This document shows positions 1 to 6,980 of a stretch of 23,715 nt of DNA, piece after piece. The notes below the pieces were generated by a model. That model was not told the DNA's origin and ran no database searches. It saw only the letters and a list, made by a program, of their open reading frames with translations. This DNA is from Glacieibacterium sp964246975 (GTDB lineage: Bacteria; Pseudomonadota; Alphaproteobacteria; Sphingomonadales; Sphingomonadaceae), in NCBI GenBank assembly GCA_964246975.1, contig CAXTSL010000044.1, positions 1 through 23,715 on the forward strand. The letters run 5' to 3'. A program made the translations under genes and the position numbers. Position 1 is the first letter of the stretch. The number at the start of each line of letters is the position of its first letter.

Positions 1-1376
1 TAGACCGACGCCGCGACGCTGTTGCCCGCCAGAACCGCCGGATAGGCCCCCAGCCGCATCGTGCCGCCCATGTCGCCGCCCGCCGCGCGAATTTGCCGCC
101 CGGCATCGCTCATCCATTCGGTAACGAGGCCGACGACGGGCTCGGCGGTCGGGCCGAACTCGGTCGACGAGGCGTCGGCGATGCCCGCGAGATTGCGCGC
201 CGCCTCGACGCACGCCATCTGCATGCCGAAGCAGATGCCGAAGAACGGCACCGCGCGCTCGCGGGCGAAGCGGATGCTGGCGATCTTGCCCTGCGCGCCG
301 CGCTCGCCGAACGCGCCGGGGACGAGAATGGCGTGGAGCGGTTCGAGACGCGCGGCCACATCGGCGTCGGTTGCCTCGAACACTTCGGCGTCGATCCACT
401 GGATGTTGACCTTGACGCGGTTGGCGATGCCACCGTGGACGAGCGCTTCGTTGAGCGACTTGTATGCGTCGGGCAGCCCGACGTACTTGCCGACGACGCC
501 GATCGTGACTTCGCCCTCGGGGTTGGCGAGGCGGTCCTCGATGTCGCTCCAGCGGCTCAGGTCCTGGCCCGCACCCGGCGCAATGCCGAAGGCGCGGAGC
601 ACCTCCTCGTCGAGCCCTTCGGCATGGTACTGGAGCGGCACGGCGTAGATACTCTTCGCATCGAGCGCCGGCACCACCGCGCTGACCGGCACGTTGCAGA
701 ACAGCGCGATCTTGGCGCGCTCGCCCATCGGCAGCGGCTGTTCGCAGCGGCACACCAGCACGTCGGGCTGGACGCCGAGCGCGGCGAGTTCGCGGACGCT
801 GTGCTGCGTCGGCTTGGTCTTCAGCTCGCCCGCTGCGGCGATGTAGGGGACCAAAGTGACGTGGATCGACACGCTGTTGCCGCGCCCGACATCGTTCCGG
901 AGCTGGCGGATCGCCTCGATGAACGGCAGGCTCTCGATATCCCCGACGGTGCCGCCGATCTCGCACAGCACGAAGTCGAGGCCGTCGGTGTCGGCGACCG
1001 CGAACGCCTTGATCGCATCGGTGACGTGGGGGATGACCTGCACCGTCGCGCCGAGGAAATCGCCGCGCCGCTCCTTGGCGATGATGCCCTGATAAACACG
1101 ACCGCTGGTGATGTTGTCCGATTGCCGCGACGCGACACCGGTGAAGCGTTCGTAGTGGCCGAGGTCGAGGTCGGTCTCGGCACCGTCGTCGGTGACGTAC
1201 ACCTCGCCGTGCTGGTACGGCGACATCGTGCCGGGGTCGACGTTGAGATAGGGGTCGAACTTGCGGATGCGGACCTTGTAGCCGCGTGCCTGGAGCAGGC
1301 TGCCCAGTGCCGCCGCCATGAGGCCCTTGCCGAGCGACGAGACCACGCCGCCGGTGATGAAAATAAACCGCGCCAT
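1..1376 (-). CDS. pyrG: CTP synthase, 3' end cut by window edge
   Basis: Makes CTP from UTP, ATP and glutamine in the cytoplasm. The visible 458 residues cover the whole N-terminal amidoligase domain (start MARFIFITGGVVSSLGKG, with the P-loop-like GGVVSSLGKG) and most of the class I glutamine amidotransferase domain. The GICFGMQ motif places the nucleophile at Cys382. The family is usually about 545 residues, so the last part with the catalytic His-Glu pair lies beyond base 1. The ATG at 1376 fits the family N-terminus exactly, although the bases before it are pyrimidine-rich and show no good Shine-Dalgarno site. It is the last gene of a same-strand run (yajC, secD, secF, nucleotidyltransferase, Wzi) and sits 70 bases after the Wzi-like gene. 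A CTP-making enzyme next to a CTP-using transferase may be coincidence. Confidence 0.97.
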   Translation of the reverse strand, partial: MARFIFITGGVVSSLGKGLMAAALGSLLQARGYKVRIRKFDPYLNVDPGTMSPYQHGEVYVTDDGAETDLDLGHYERFTGVASRQSDNITSGRVYQGIIAKERRGDFLGATVQVIPHVTDAIKAFAVADTDGLDFVLCEIGGTVGDIESLPFIEAIRQLRNDVGRGNSVSIHVTLVPYIAAAGELKTKPTQHSVRELAALGVQPDVLVCRCEQPLPMGERAKIALFCNVPVSAVVPALDAKSIYAVPLQYHAEGLDEEVLRAFGIAPGAGQDLSRWSDIEDRLANPEGEVTIGVVGKYVGLPDAYKSLNEALVHGGIANRVKVNIQWIDAEVFEATDADVAARLEPLHAILVPGAFGERGAQGKIASIRFARERAVPFFGICFGMQMACVEAARNLAGIADASSTEFGPTAEPVVGLVTEWMSDAGRQIRAAGGDMGGTMRLGAYPAVLAGNSVAASV

Positions 1377-1446
1377 GGGAGGAGACGCTTAGTCGGGGGC
1401 GGCGCTCATGGCTAGGGCGGGTGGCGACGCGGCTGTGGAGAACCGT

Positions 1447-2925
1447 TCAAAAGCGCGTGCGGAACGCGACTTCGAGCGCGGGGTGGAGCTTCGACCGGCC
1501 GGGCGTGTCGGGGCCGTCGTTCTGCAGTCGTCCCTCGACGCGCAGGTCGCCGAAGCGGGTCGGCACCTCGGCCCCGGCAGTGGCGATCTGGATCGTCTCG
1601 TAGTTCTGCGAAACACGGTTGCGGGTGCGCGCCTGCGCGCCGCGATAGGCAGGCGTCTCGGTGATGTTGAGCTTGATCGTCCGCAACGAGGCATACCAGC
1701 GGCGGTTGGCGACATCGTTGACCGCGCCGCTCAGCGCAACCGCGCGCGAGTCGCTGTCATAGGTCGAACCGATCGACTCCTGACGGTAGGTGAAGCCGTC
1801 GACGTAGATGAACTGGTTGTAGAGCGACCCCGGATACTTCTGTCCGCCGAAGAGCTTCGACCCGTAAGTATCGGTATACTCGAGGTTGGCCGACCAGCTG
1901 GCCCCCTTCGTTCCAAGCGGGCCGCTGAGCGCGATCCCGGCGAGCCGGGCGTATTGCTCGATGAGAAAATTATCCTCGTCCTCGGCTTCGCCCTCGAAAT
2001 AAAGCTGCGCGGTCACCGGCCCGATATTGCGCGTGAAACTAAGGTCGAAGCCCGCGAGCTGGTTGCCGGGCTCATTTGCCGTGCCGGTATTGTCGGCGTT
2101 GCCGAGCCCGACGAACGAGTTGGCGATGGTCTTTGCCGAACACGGTCGCGTCTTGCCGCAGAGCTGCAGCGCACGATTGAGTCCGATCTCGAGTCCGCGC
2201 ACGGGTTCGAAGCCGACGCGGATACCGACGATGCCGGTATTGCGGAAATCGCGCCGCTCGGTCAGCACGCCCGCGAACAGGTCGAGGCGGATCGGCCCGA
2301 GCCATTTGAGCACCGGCAGCGGAATCGGGTCCGGCGACAGGCGCTTGATGCCGATCTTGGGGAAGGGCCGCGCGTTGTTGGAGAACAGCAGCGCCTGATC
2401 GTGGCCGGGGCCGAACCACGCCTCGACATAGCCGCCGTAGATCGCCCAGTTGCCGAGTTGCACCGCCAGATAGCTCGGTTCGGCGTGATAGTCCCGCCCG
2501 ACCTGACCGTTGCGATAGCCCGCGCCGAGGCTGAGATAGATCGGCCCGACGTCCTTCTCGATACGCAGCGACACGTCGGCATTCTCGCGCGCCCCGCCGC
2601 CGAAGTCGCGGACGAGTTGCGGGTCGTTGGTCGCGGCGGCGCGCGCTTCGTAGTTGGTACTACGCTGGGCGCGCGCGCTGAGCGCCGTGACGCGCGCCAG
2701 CGCCGCCTGGAGGTGCGGCGGCAGCGGCGCGTCGCCCCACGCCGCGATGCCGTTGTCGATCTGCGCCCACGGCAGCGGCCAGGCATTGATCGGCCCGCGA
2801 ATGACGCGCGCCGCCTTGAGCATCTCGATGTCCTGCCGGAACTGGCGGTCGCCGACTTCGGCCCACGGCGAGGCGTGCGCTGCTCCCGAGAGCAGCAGGG
2901 CGGCGAGCGCGAGGCGGAACTTCAT
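1447..2925 (-). CDS. Wzi-family capsule assembly / outer-membrane beta-barrel protein
   Basis: A predicted 492-residue outer-membrane protein. Residues 1-18 (MKFRLALAALLLSGAAHA) form a signal peptide, followed by SPWAEVGD and then alternating amphipathic strands ending in the aromatic C-terminus FRTRF, as expected for a barrel. Length and motifs such as the N-terminal DIEMLKAARVI and the central GYVEAWFGPGHDQALL fit the Wzi capsule-assembly family (E. coli Wzi is about 480 residues and holds group 1 capsule on the surface). The ATG at 2925 is chosen because it starts the signal peptide and overlaps the upstream stop as ATGA, so translation is probably coupled to the nucleotidyltransferase. 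No capsule polymerase, Wza or Wzc lies nearby, so the polymer it handles is unknown. The family call is recognition from motifs; the exact role is inference. Confidence 0.82.
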   Translation of the reverse strand: MKFRLALAALLLSGAAHASPWAEVGDRQFRQDIEMLKAARVIRGPINAWPLPWAQIDNGIAAWGDAPLPPHLQAALARVTALSARAQRSTNYEARAAATNDPQLVRDFGGGARENADVSLRIEKDVGPIYLSLGAGYRNGQVGRDYHAEPSYLAVQLGNWAIYGGYVEAWFGPGHDQALLFSNNARPFPKIGIKRLSPDPIPLPVLKWLGPIRLDLFAGVLTERRDFRNTGIVGIRVGFEPVRGLEIGLNRALQLCGKTRPCSAKTIANSFVGLGNADNTGTANEPGNQLAGFDLSFTRNIGPVTAQLYFEGEAEDEDNFLIEQYARLAGIALSGPLGTKGASWSANLEYTDTYGSKLFGGQKYPGSLYNQFIYVDGFTYRQESIGSTYDSDSRAVALSGAVNDVANRRWYASLRTIKLNITETPAYRGAQARTRNRVSQNYETIQIATAGAEVPTRFGDLRVEGRLQNDGPDTPGRSKLHPALEVAFRTRF

Positions 2926-3623
2926 CGCCGCGCCATAGCAGCAATCCAGTCCGCAGCCAGCCCGAGCGCGCGCGGATCGTCGATATCGAGCCAATCGTGC
3001 GCCGAAACATCGACTACGCCTGCCCTGCCCGCGCGAGCCAGCGCCCGGACGCCGTCGGACAGGCCTGGGTTGGGCAGTCCCGCGAGCGCGGCGGTCAGCG
3101 CCGGGGTGATCGCGAACACGCCGCTGTCATAGGCATCGTAGACGGGGATATGCTTGCCAATGGCGACGATGCGGTCACGCCGCGTCGCGACGCGCGTCAC
3201 GTCGTCCTCGTCGACCCAGGCATGGCCAAGGCGACGATCGATGCCGAGTGCCAGCGCATCGCTACCGAGGTCGTGCGCGATCATCGCGGCGTACAGACCG
3301 GGCGCGACAAGGTGGTCGGCCATGCACAGCAGGGCGCGCCGTTCCAGGTGCGGCGCGGCGGCGGCGAGCGAGACACCGTTGGGGGCCTGCCAGTCGGGGT
3401 TGTCGACGAGGGTCAGCGGGAGGGTGTCGGCGGCTTCGAGGACGGCACGGATCGCATCGCCTGCATAGCCCAGCACGATGACCGCCGCAGTCGCGCCGCC
3501 CGCGCGCAGCCGTTCGAGAGTGTGGAGGAGGAGGGGTTTGCCCGCGACCGACGTCAGCGGCTTGACCGGCGAGGCGGCGCGCAGCCGCGTGCCCTGCCCG
3601 GCGGCGAGGATGACCGCCTGCAT
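2922..3623 (-). CDS. NTP-transferase family protein, resembling inositol-1-phosphate cytidylyltransferase
   Basis: A 233-residue single-domain nucleotidyltransferase of the GT-A-like fold. It carries the signature LAAGQGTRLR at residues 6-15, Lys21 in the SPVKPL stretch, an NPDWQAPNGVSL segment near 75-86 and the metal-binding MADH at 101-104. Near the C-terminus is WLDIDDPRAL. MADH, the YDSGVF block near 165-170 and the DIDDP motif resemble the COG1213 / inositol-phosphate cytidylyltransferase group more than glucose-1-phosphate thymidylyltransferases. The natural substrate cannot be read from sequence; other phospho-alcohols or sugar phosphates are possible. It begins 18 bases after secF and overlaps the Wzi-like gene by 4 bases, so it is probably co-transcribed with both. 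A CDP-alcohol phosphotransferase that could use a CDP-activated product lies at 14706-15551. Confidence 0.8.
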   Translation of the reverse strand: MQAVILAAGQGTRLRAASPVKPLTSVAGKPLLLHTLERLRAGGATAAVIVLGYAGDAIRAVLEAADTLPLTLVDNPDWQAPNGVSLAAAAPHLERRALLCMADHLVAPGLYAAMIAHDLGSDALALGIDRRLGHAWVDEDDVTRVATRRDRIVAIGKHIPVYDAYDSGVFAITPALTAALAGLPNPGLSDGVRALARAGRAGVVDVSAHDWLDIDDPRALGLAADWIAAMARR

Positions 3624-3641
3624 CCTAGCGCACGGACGCAG

Positions 3642-4592
3642 TCACTTCGCCCGCGCGACCCGCTCCGCTCCGCCCTTTGTCTCGACCGGCGCGGCACGGC
3701 TTTTGACACCCAGCGAGATGAGCAGCGACGACGACACGAAGATCGATGAGTATGTCCCGACAACAATGCCGAGCAGCATTGCTGCAGTGAAGCCGAAGAT
3801 GACGTTCGGACCGAGCAGCAGCATCGCGGTCAGCGCGACAATCATCGCGAGGCTGGTCATCACCGTGCGCGGCAGCGTCTCGTTGACGCTGAGATCGATA
3901 ATATGGCCGATGTCCATGCTACGGTATTTGCGCAGGTTTTCGCGGATACGGTCGTCGATGACGACCTTGTCGTTGAGGCTGTAGCCGATGATCGTCAGCA
4001 CGGCGGCGACGACGTTCAAATCGAACTCAAGCTGCGTCAGCGCGAAGAACCCCATCGTCACCGTCACGTCATGGACCAGCGCGACGACGGTCGAGACGCC
4101 GAAATGCCATTCGAAGCGGAACCACGTGAACAGCGCCACCGCGGCCATCGAGAGGAGGACGGCGAGCGCACCCTTCCTCACGAGTTCGCCCGAGACCTTG
4201 CCGCTGACGCTCTCGGTGCGGCGGAAGCTGACGTCGCCATACTTGGCCTTGAGGTCGGCCTGGACGCGCGACACGACCTTCTGCACGGCGTCCTGCCCGC
4301 CCGACGGCAGCGGCAGGCGGATGAGGATCGTCTGCTTGTTGCCGAACTCCTGCAGCGCCGCCTGGCCGACGCCGAGGCTGTCGACTTCGCTGCGCAGCCG
4401 GTCGAGCGGCGGCGGCGCCTTGAACGCCACTTCCATCGTCAACCCGCCGACGAAGTCGACGCCGAGGTTAAGCCCGCGCGTGACCAGCAGCCCGATCGAG
4501 CCGATGGTCAGCAGCAGGGTCAGCGCGAACGCCAGCCAGCGCAGCCGGACGAAACCGATGTTGGTGTTGTCGGGGACGAGCTTGAGGTTCAT
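3642..4592 (-). CDS. secF: Protein translocase subunit SecF
   Basis: Inner-membrane partner of SecD; together they use proton motive force to help pull preproteins out of SecYEG. The 316 residues show the family layout: a first membrane helix at about 18-38, the GVDFVGG motif at 44-50 leading the periplasmic domain, then a block of five membrane helices. SLNDKVVIDDRIRENLRKYR, the conserved cytoplasmic region, lies inside that block. Length matches a stand-alone SecF. It follows secD, separated by 139 bases that hold an inverted-repeat element, whereas in most bacteria the two genes nearly touch. A GGACTGGG stretch about 5-12 bases before the ATG may act as ribosome binding site. Confidence 0.97.
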   Translation of the reverse strand: MNLKLVPDNTNIGFVRLRWLAFALTLLLTIGSIGLLVTRGLNLGVDFVGGLTMEVAFKAPPPLDRLRSEVDSLGVGQAALQEFGNKQTILIRLPLPSGGQDAVQKVVSRVQADLKAKYGDVSFRRTESVSGKVSGELVRKGALAVLLSMAAVALFTWFRFEWHFGVSTVVALVHDVTVTMGFFALTQLEFDLNVVAAVLTIIGYSLNDKVVIDDRIRENLRKYRSMDIGHIIDLSVNETLPRTVMTSLAMIVALTAMLLLGPNVIFGFTAAMLLGIVVGTYSSIFVSSSLLISLGVKSRAAPVETKGGAERVARAK

Positions 4593-4615
4593 GCGCCCAG
4601 TCCAAAAACGACGAC

Positions 4616-4705
4616 GTCGTGCTGGCGGACGCCAGCATCCGGCGTCGTGCGCGCGGCGGCGCGGCCGCCTGCCGCGAGGTGGATGCTGGCGTTCGCCAGC
4701 ATGAC
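4616..4705. repeat. Intergenic inverted-repeat element between secD and secF
   Basis: Two 25-base arms (4616-4640 and 4681-4705) are inverted copies differing at two positions. Each arm is itself near-palindromic around GCTGGCG-NN-CGCCAGC; the second copy has perfect 9-base half-arms ATGCTGGCG / CGCCAGCAT at 4683-4702. The 40 bases between are very GC-rich. Read on the minus strand, the folded element is followed by ACGACGTCGTCGTTTTTGG, so it looks like a long GC hairpin followed by a short T run, within the secD-secF transcript. The form resembles REP-like elements scattered in sphingomonad genomes; copy number elsewhere cannot be seen here. Confidence 0.8.
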
Positions 4706-4731
4706 GGCACGGAAGGTGAGGGGACGACGGA

Positions 4732-6330
4732 TCATATCGCCAGCGCCGCCGGTCGCCGCGACCGCAGCCATGTCGCGACCATCAGGCGCGTCACCGTCAC
4801 CGCCGTGAACACGCTCGTCGCGATGCCGATCGACAGCACCACCGCAAAACCCTTGATCGGTCCCGAGCCGAAGAAGAACATGATGATCGCGACGATGATG
4901 TTGAGGCTGTTGGCGTCCCAGATCGTCCGCGTCGCGTCGCGGTAGCCGACCTCGACGCTGGCGACGACCCCCCTGCCCTTGCGCTGCTCCTCGCGGATAC
5001 GCTCGTTGATCAGCACGTTGGCGTCGACCGCCGCACCGATGGTCAGCACCAGCCCCGCGATGCCGGGCAGCGTCAGCGTGAAGCCGCCGAGCGACATGAT
5101 GCCGAGAATCATGAAGATGTTGATGACCAGCGCCGCGACCGCATAGAGCCCGAAGCGCCCGTAGGTCATGATCATCAGCAGCGACACCGCCAGCACCGCG
5201 ACGCCCGCCGCGATGGCCCCCGAGCGGATCGAGTCCGCTCCGAGATCGGGGCCGACGGTGCGTTCCTCGACGACCTTCAACTCGACGGGGAGCTTGCCCG
5301 AGCGCAGCAGGATGGCGAGGCTGTTGGCGCTCTCGGTGGTGAACGACCCCGAGATGATGCCCGAACCGCCGAGAATCGGCTCGTTGATGTTCGGGGCCGA
5401 GATGACCTTGTTGTCGAGGATGATCGCGAAGGGCTTGCCGACGTTGGCCTGCGTCGCCTTGGCGAACTTGCGCGCGCCCGCGCTGTCGAAGCGGAAGGAC
5501 GCCGCCGGACGCCCGTTCTGGTCGTTCGACAGCTGCGCATCGACGAGCTGGTCGCCGGTGATCAGCGCGCGGCGCTTGACGACGATGCTCCCCGGCTGGT
5601 CGGCAAACGGCAGGATCTGGCTGCCCGGCGGCGCGCGCCCGGCCTGCGCCAGTGCCGGATCGGCGTCGACATCGACGAGCTTGAATTCGAGCTTGGCGGT
5701 CTTGCCGATCAGCGCCTTGAGCGCGGCAGGGTTCTGCAGCCCCGGCACCTGGACGACGATGCGGTTGTCGCCCTGACGCACGATGGTCGGCTCGCGCGTG
5801 CCGAGTTCGTCGATGCGCTTGCGGATGACCTCGACCGCCTGCGCCATCGCGTCGTCGACCGCCTTGGCGATGCCCGCGTCGGTCTCGACGACGACGATGC
5901 GGTTGCCGTCGACGACCGAGACGTCGATATCCTTCTGGCCGCTCAAGCCGCCCAAGGGCTGCGCCAACTTGCGCAGCGCCTCGACACCGCGGTCGAGCGC
6001 GGTCGGGTCGGTGATCGTGACGCTGAGCTGACCGCCGGCCGTCGACAGGTCGGCGAACGGCACCGAGCCGCCGCCGGCGTCGCGCAGTTCGGTGCGGACG
6101 CTGTCCTCGAGCGTCTCGATCTTGCTGCGCCGCACATCCTCGGTCTGCGCTTCGAGCATCAGATGCGAGCCGCCGCGCAGATCGAGGCCGAGGCTGAGCT
6201 GGCTGCGCGGCACGCCCGAGGGCCAAGTCTTTACCTGATCCTCGGGAAAGAAATTGGGCACCGCGAACAGCACGCCGATGCCCGCGACGAGCGCGATCAG
6301 CCAGACCTTCCAGCGCGGAAAGTCGAGCAT
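4732..6330 (-). CDS. secD: Protein translocase subunit SecD
   Basis: Inner-membrane component of the SecDF-YajC complex, promoting late steps of protein export. The protein has 532 residues. Membrane helix 1 lies at about 9-27, the hallmark GLDLRGGSHLMLE at 48-60, a large periplasmic region follows to about residue 360, and then comes a five-helix membrane block with GAAVDANVLINERIREE. The ATG at 6330 gives the usual short cytoplasmic start MLDFPRWKVW. The reading frame stays open further upstream, but that stretch runs through yajC in another frame. The start overlaps the stop of a 9-codon micro-ORF (see 6330-6359), so initiation may rely on translational coupling. Confidence 0.97.
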   Translation of the reverse strand: MLDFPRWKVWLIALVAGIGVLFAVPNFFPEDQVKTWPSGVPRSQLSLGLDLRGGSHLMLEAQTEDVRRSKIETLEDSVRTELRDAGGGSVPFADLSTAGGQLSVTITDPTALDRGVEALRKLAQPLGGLSGQKDIDVSVVDGNRIVVVETDAGIAKAVDDAMAQAVEVIRKRIDELGTREPTIVRQGDNRIVVQVPGLQNPAALKALIGKTAKLEFKLVDVDADPALAQAGRAPPGSQILPFADQPGSIVVKRRALITGDQLVDAQLSNDQNGRPAASFRFDSAGARKFAKATQANVGKPFAIILDNKVISAPNINEPILGGSGIISGSFTTESANSLAILLRSGKLPVELKVVEERTVGPDLGADSIRSGAIAAGVAVLAVSLLMIMTYGRFGLYAVAALVINIFMILGIMSLGGFTLTLPGIAGLVLTIGAAVDANVLINERIREEQRKGRGVVASVEVGYRDATRTIWDANSLNIIVAIIMFFFGSGPIKGFAVVLSIGIATSVFTAVTVTRLMVATWLRSRRPAALAI

Positions 6331-6364
6331 CAGCGCCGCCTCGACAGAATGTCGAGCATCAGCG
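6322..6364 (-). repeat. Duplicated yajC-secD junction (two 14-base direct copies)
   Basis: The 14 bases CGCTGATGCTCGAC (minus-strand reading) occur twice, at 6364-6351 and 6335-6322, with a 29-base period. The first copy contains the yajC stop and a spare ATG, the second the true secD start. The rest of the 29-base unit shows only weak residual similarity. This is best explained as an old small tandem duplication of the gene junction. Confidence 0.75.
6330..6359 (-). other. Nine-codon micro-ORF bridging yajC and secD by two TGATG overlaps
   Basis: On the minus strand the yajC stop TGA shares its A with an ATG at 6359, giving TGATG. That ATG opens MLDILSRRR and stops at 6332-6330, where the TGA shares its A with the secD ATG, a second TGATG. 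Ribosomes finishing yajC could therefore re-initiate twice. There is no evidence that the peptide itself has a function; MLD copies the first three residues of SecD because of the junction duplication. The reading frame is certain from sequence, its translation is inference. Confidence 0.45.
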
Positions 6365-6703
6365 TTTCCCGTCGTTCGCCGCAGCGGGCAGCTTCTTGGT
6401 CCGGACTTCGCTGAGCGTGCCCTTGACGACGCGCAGCTTGACCGTCGGCGCAACTTCGACTTCCAACTCGTCGTCCTTGACGCGCGTGACGCGCCCGATC
6501 AGCCCGCCGCCGGTGACGACCTCGTCGCCCTGCTTGACCGCCTCAAGCATCGCTTTGTGCTCTTTCATGCGGCGCTGCTGCGGGCGGATCATCAGGAAGT
6601 AGAAGATGACGAAGATCGCGACGAGCGGGAGGAATTGCGCGAAGGCGGCGATACCGCTCGGCGAGGCCGCCGCCGTTTGGGCATAGGCCGGAGATGCGAA
6701 CAT
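6359..6703 (-). CDS. yajC: Sec translocon accessory protein YajC
   Basis: Small inner-membrane protein that associates with SecDF. The protein is 114 residues, typical for the family. It has a short N-terminal segment and one membrane helix at about 21-39, immediately followed by the family signature IRPQQRRMKEH. A basic cytoplasmic domain with the conserved GDEVVTGGGLIGRV stretch follows. It heads the run yajC-secD-secF, with secD 28 bases downstream. A GGAGGT-like site lies roughly 20 bases before the ATG, somewhat far; the start is supported mainly by the position of the membrane helix. Confidence 0.96.
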   Translation of the reverse strand: MFASPAYAQTAAASPSGIAAFAQFLPLVAIFVIFYFLMIRPQQRRMKEHKAMLEAVKQGDEVVTGGGLIGRVTRVKDDELEVEVAPTVKLRVVKGTLSEVRTKKLPAAANDGKR

Positions 6704-6739
6704 GAAAGGCTTTCGTTTGACCCGGAGGTGAAGCGGCGC

Positions 6740-6768
6740 GTCTTAGTGCGGACCGGACGGGAAGGCAA
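6740..6768 (-). promoter_or_regulatory. Possible promoter of the yajC-secDF run
   Basis: On the minus strand TTGCCT (6768-6763) and TAAGAC (6745-6740) are separated by 17 bases and lie 37 bases before the yajC ATG. Both boxes match the housekeeping consensus only partly, so this is a weak candidate. Confidence 0.25.
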
Positions 6769-6781
6769 TATCGGGGTGGCA

Positions 6782-6952
6782 GCGTCGACCCCTCTCCCGC
6801 AAAGCGGGAGAGGGACAGGCGCGCTTCTTTGGCGCGCCAGGGAGAGGGAGCGACGTACGAACAGGGTTCTACTCGTTCTTCCGTTCCCTCTCCCTGTTCG
6901 CCTGAAGAGGGCGACCTGCCCCTCTCCCGCTTTGCGGGAGAGGGGTCGACGC
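6782..6952. repeat. 171-base intergenic inverted-repeat element between yajC and the DUF815 gene
   Basis: The outer arms 6782-6814 and 6920-6952 are perfect 33-base inverted copies. Each arm also holds its own palindrome, CCTCTCCCGC-AAA-GCGGGAGAGG. The inner flanks (about 6815-6849 and 6885-6919) are imperfect inverted copies too, so the whole element can fold as one long hairpin. It fills most of the 277-base gap between two divergent genes. No open reading frame of its own is credible. The form matches the short non-coding repeats common in sphingomonad intergenic regions, but copy number cannot be judged from one window. Confidence 0.85.
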
Positions 6953-6980
6953 GCCATCTGGATAGCCGGTACGGTCACCC

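Noticed and set aside
93..1415. Long open frame of 440 codons on the plus strand opposite CTP synthase
   Set aside because: It is antisense to a clear CTP synthase. Its Arg/Ala/Asp-rich composition with no motifs is typical of the shadow frames that GC-rich genes produce. The plus-strand frame of 574 codons at 1408-3132 is rejected for the same reason.
4468..4710. Small protein of 80 codons across the secD-secF gap
   Set aside because: It is the inverted-repeat element read through in one frame and running into secF out of frame; the coding look comes from the repeat.
6782..6952. Possible CRISPR array or small RNA gene in the repeat-rich gap
   Set aside because: The repeats are inverted, not direct with regular spacers, and there are no cas genes. 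Nothing beyond symmetry suggests an RNA gene.
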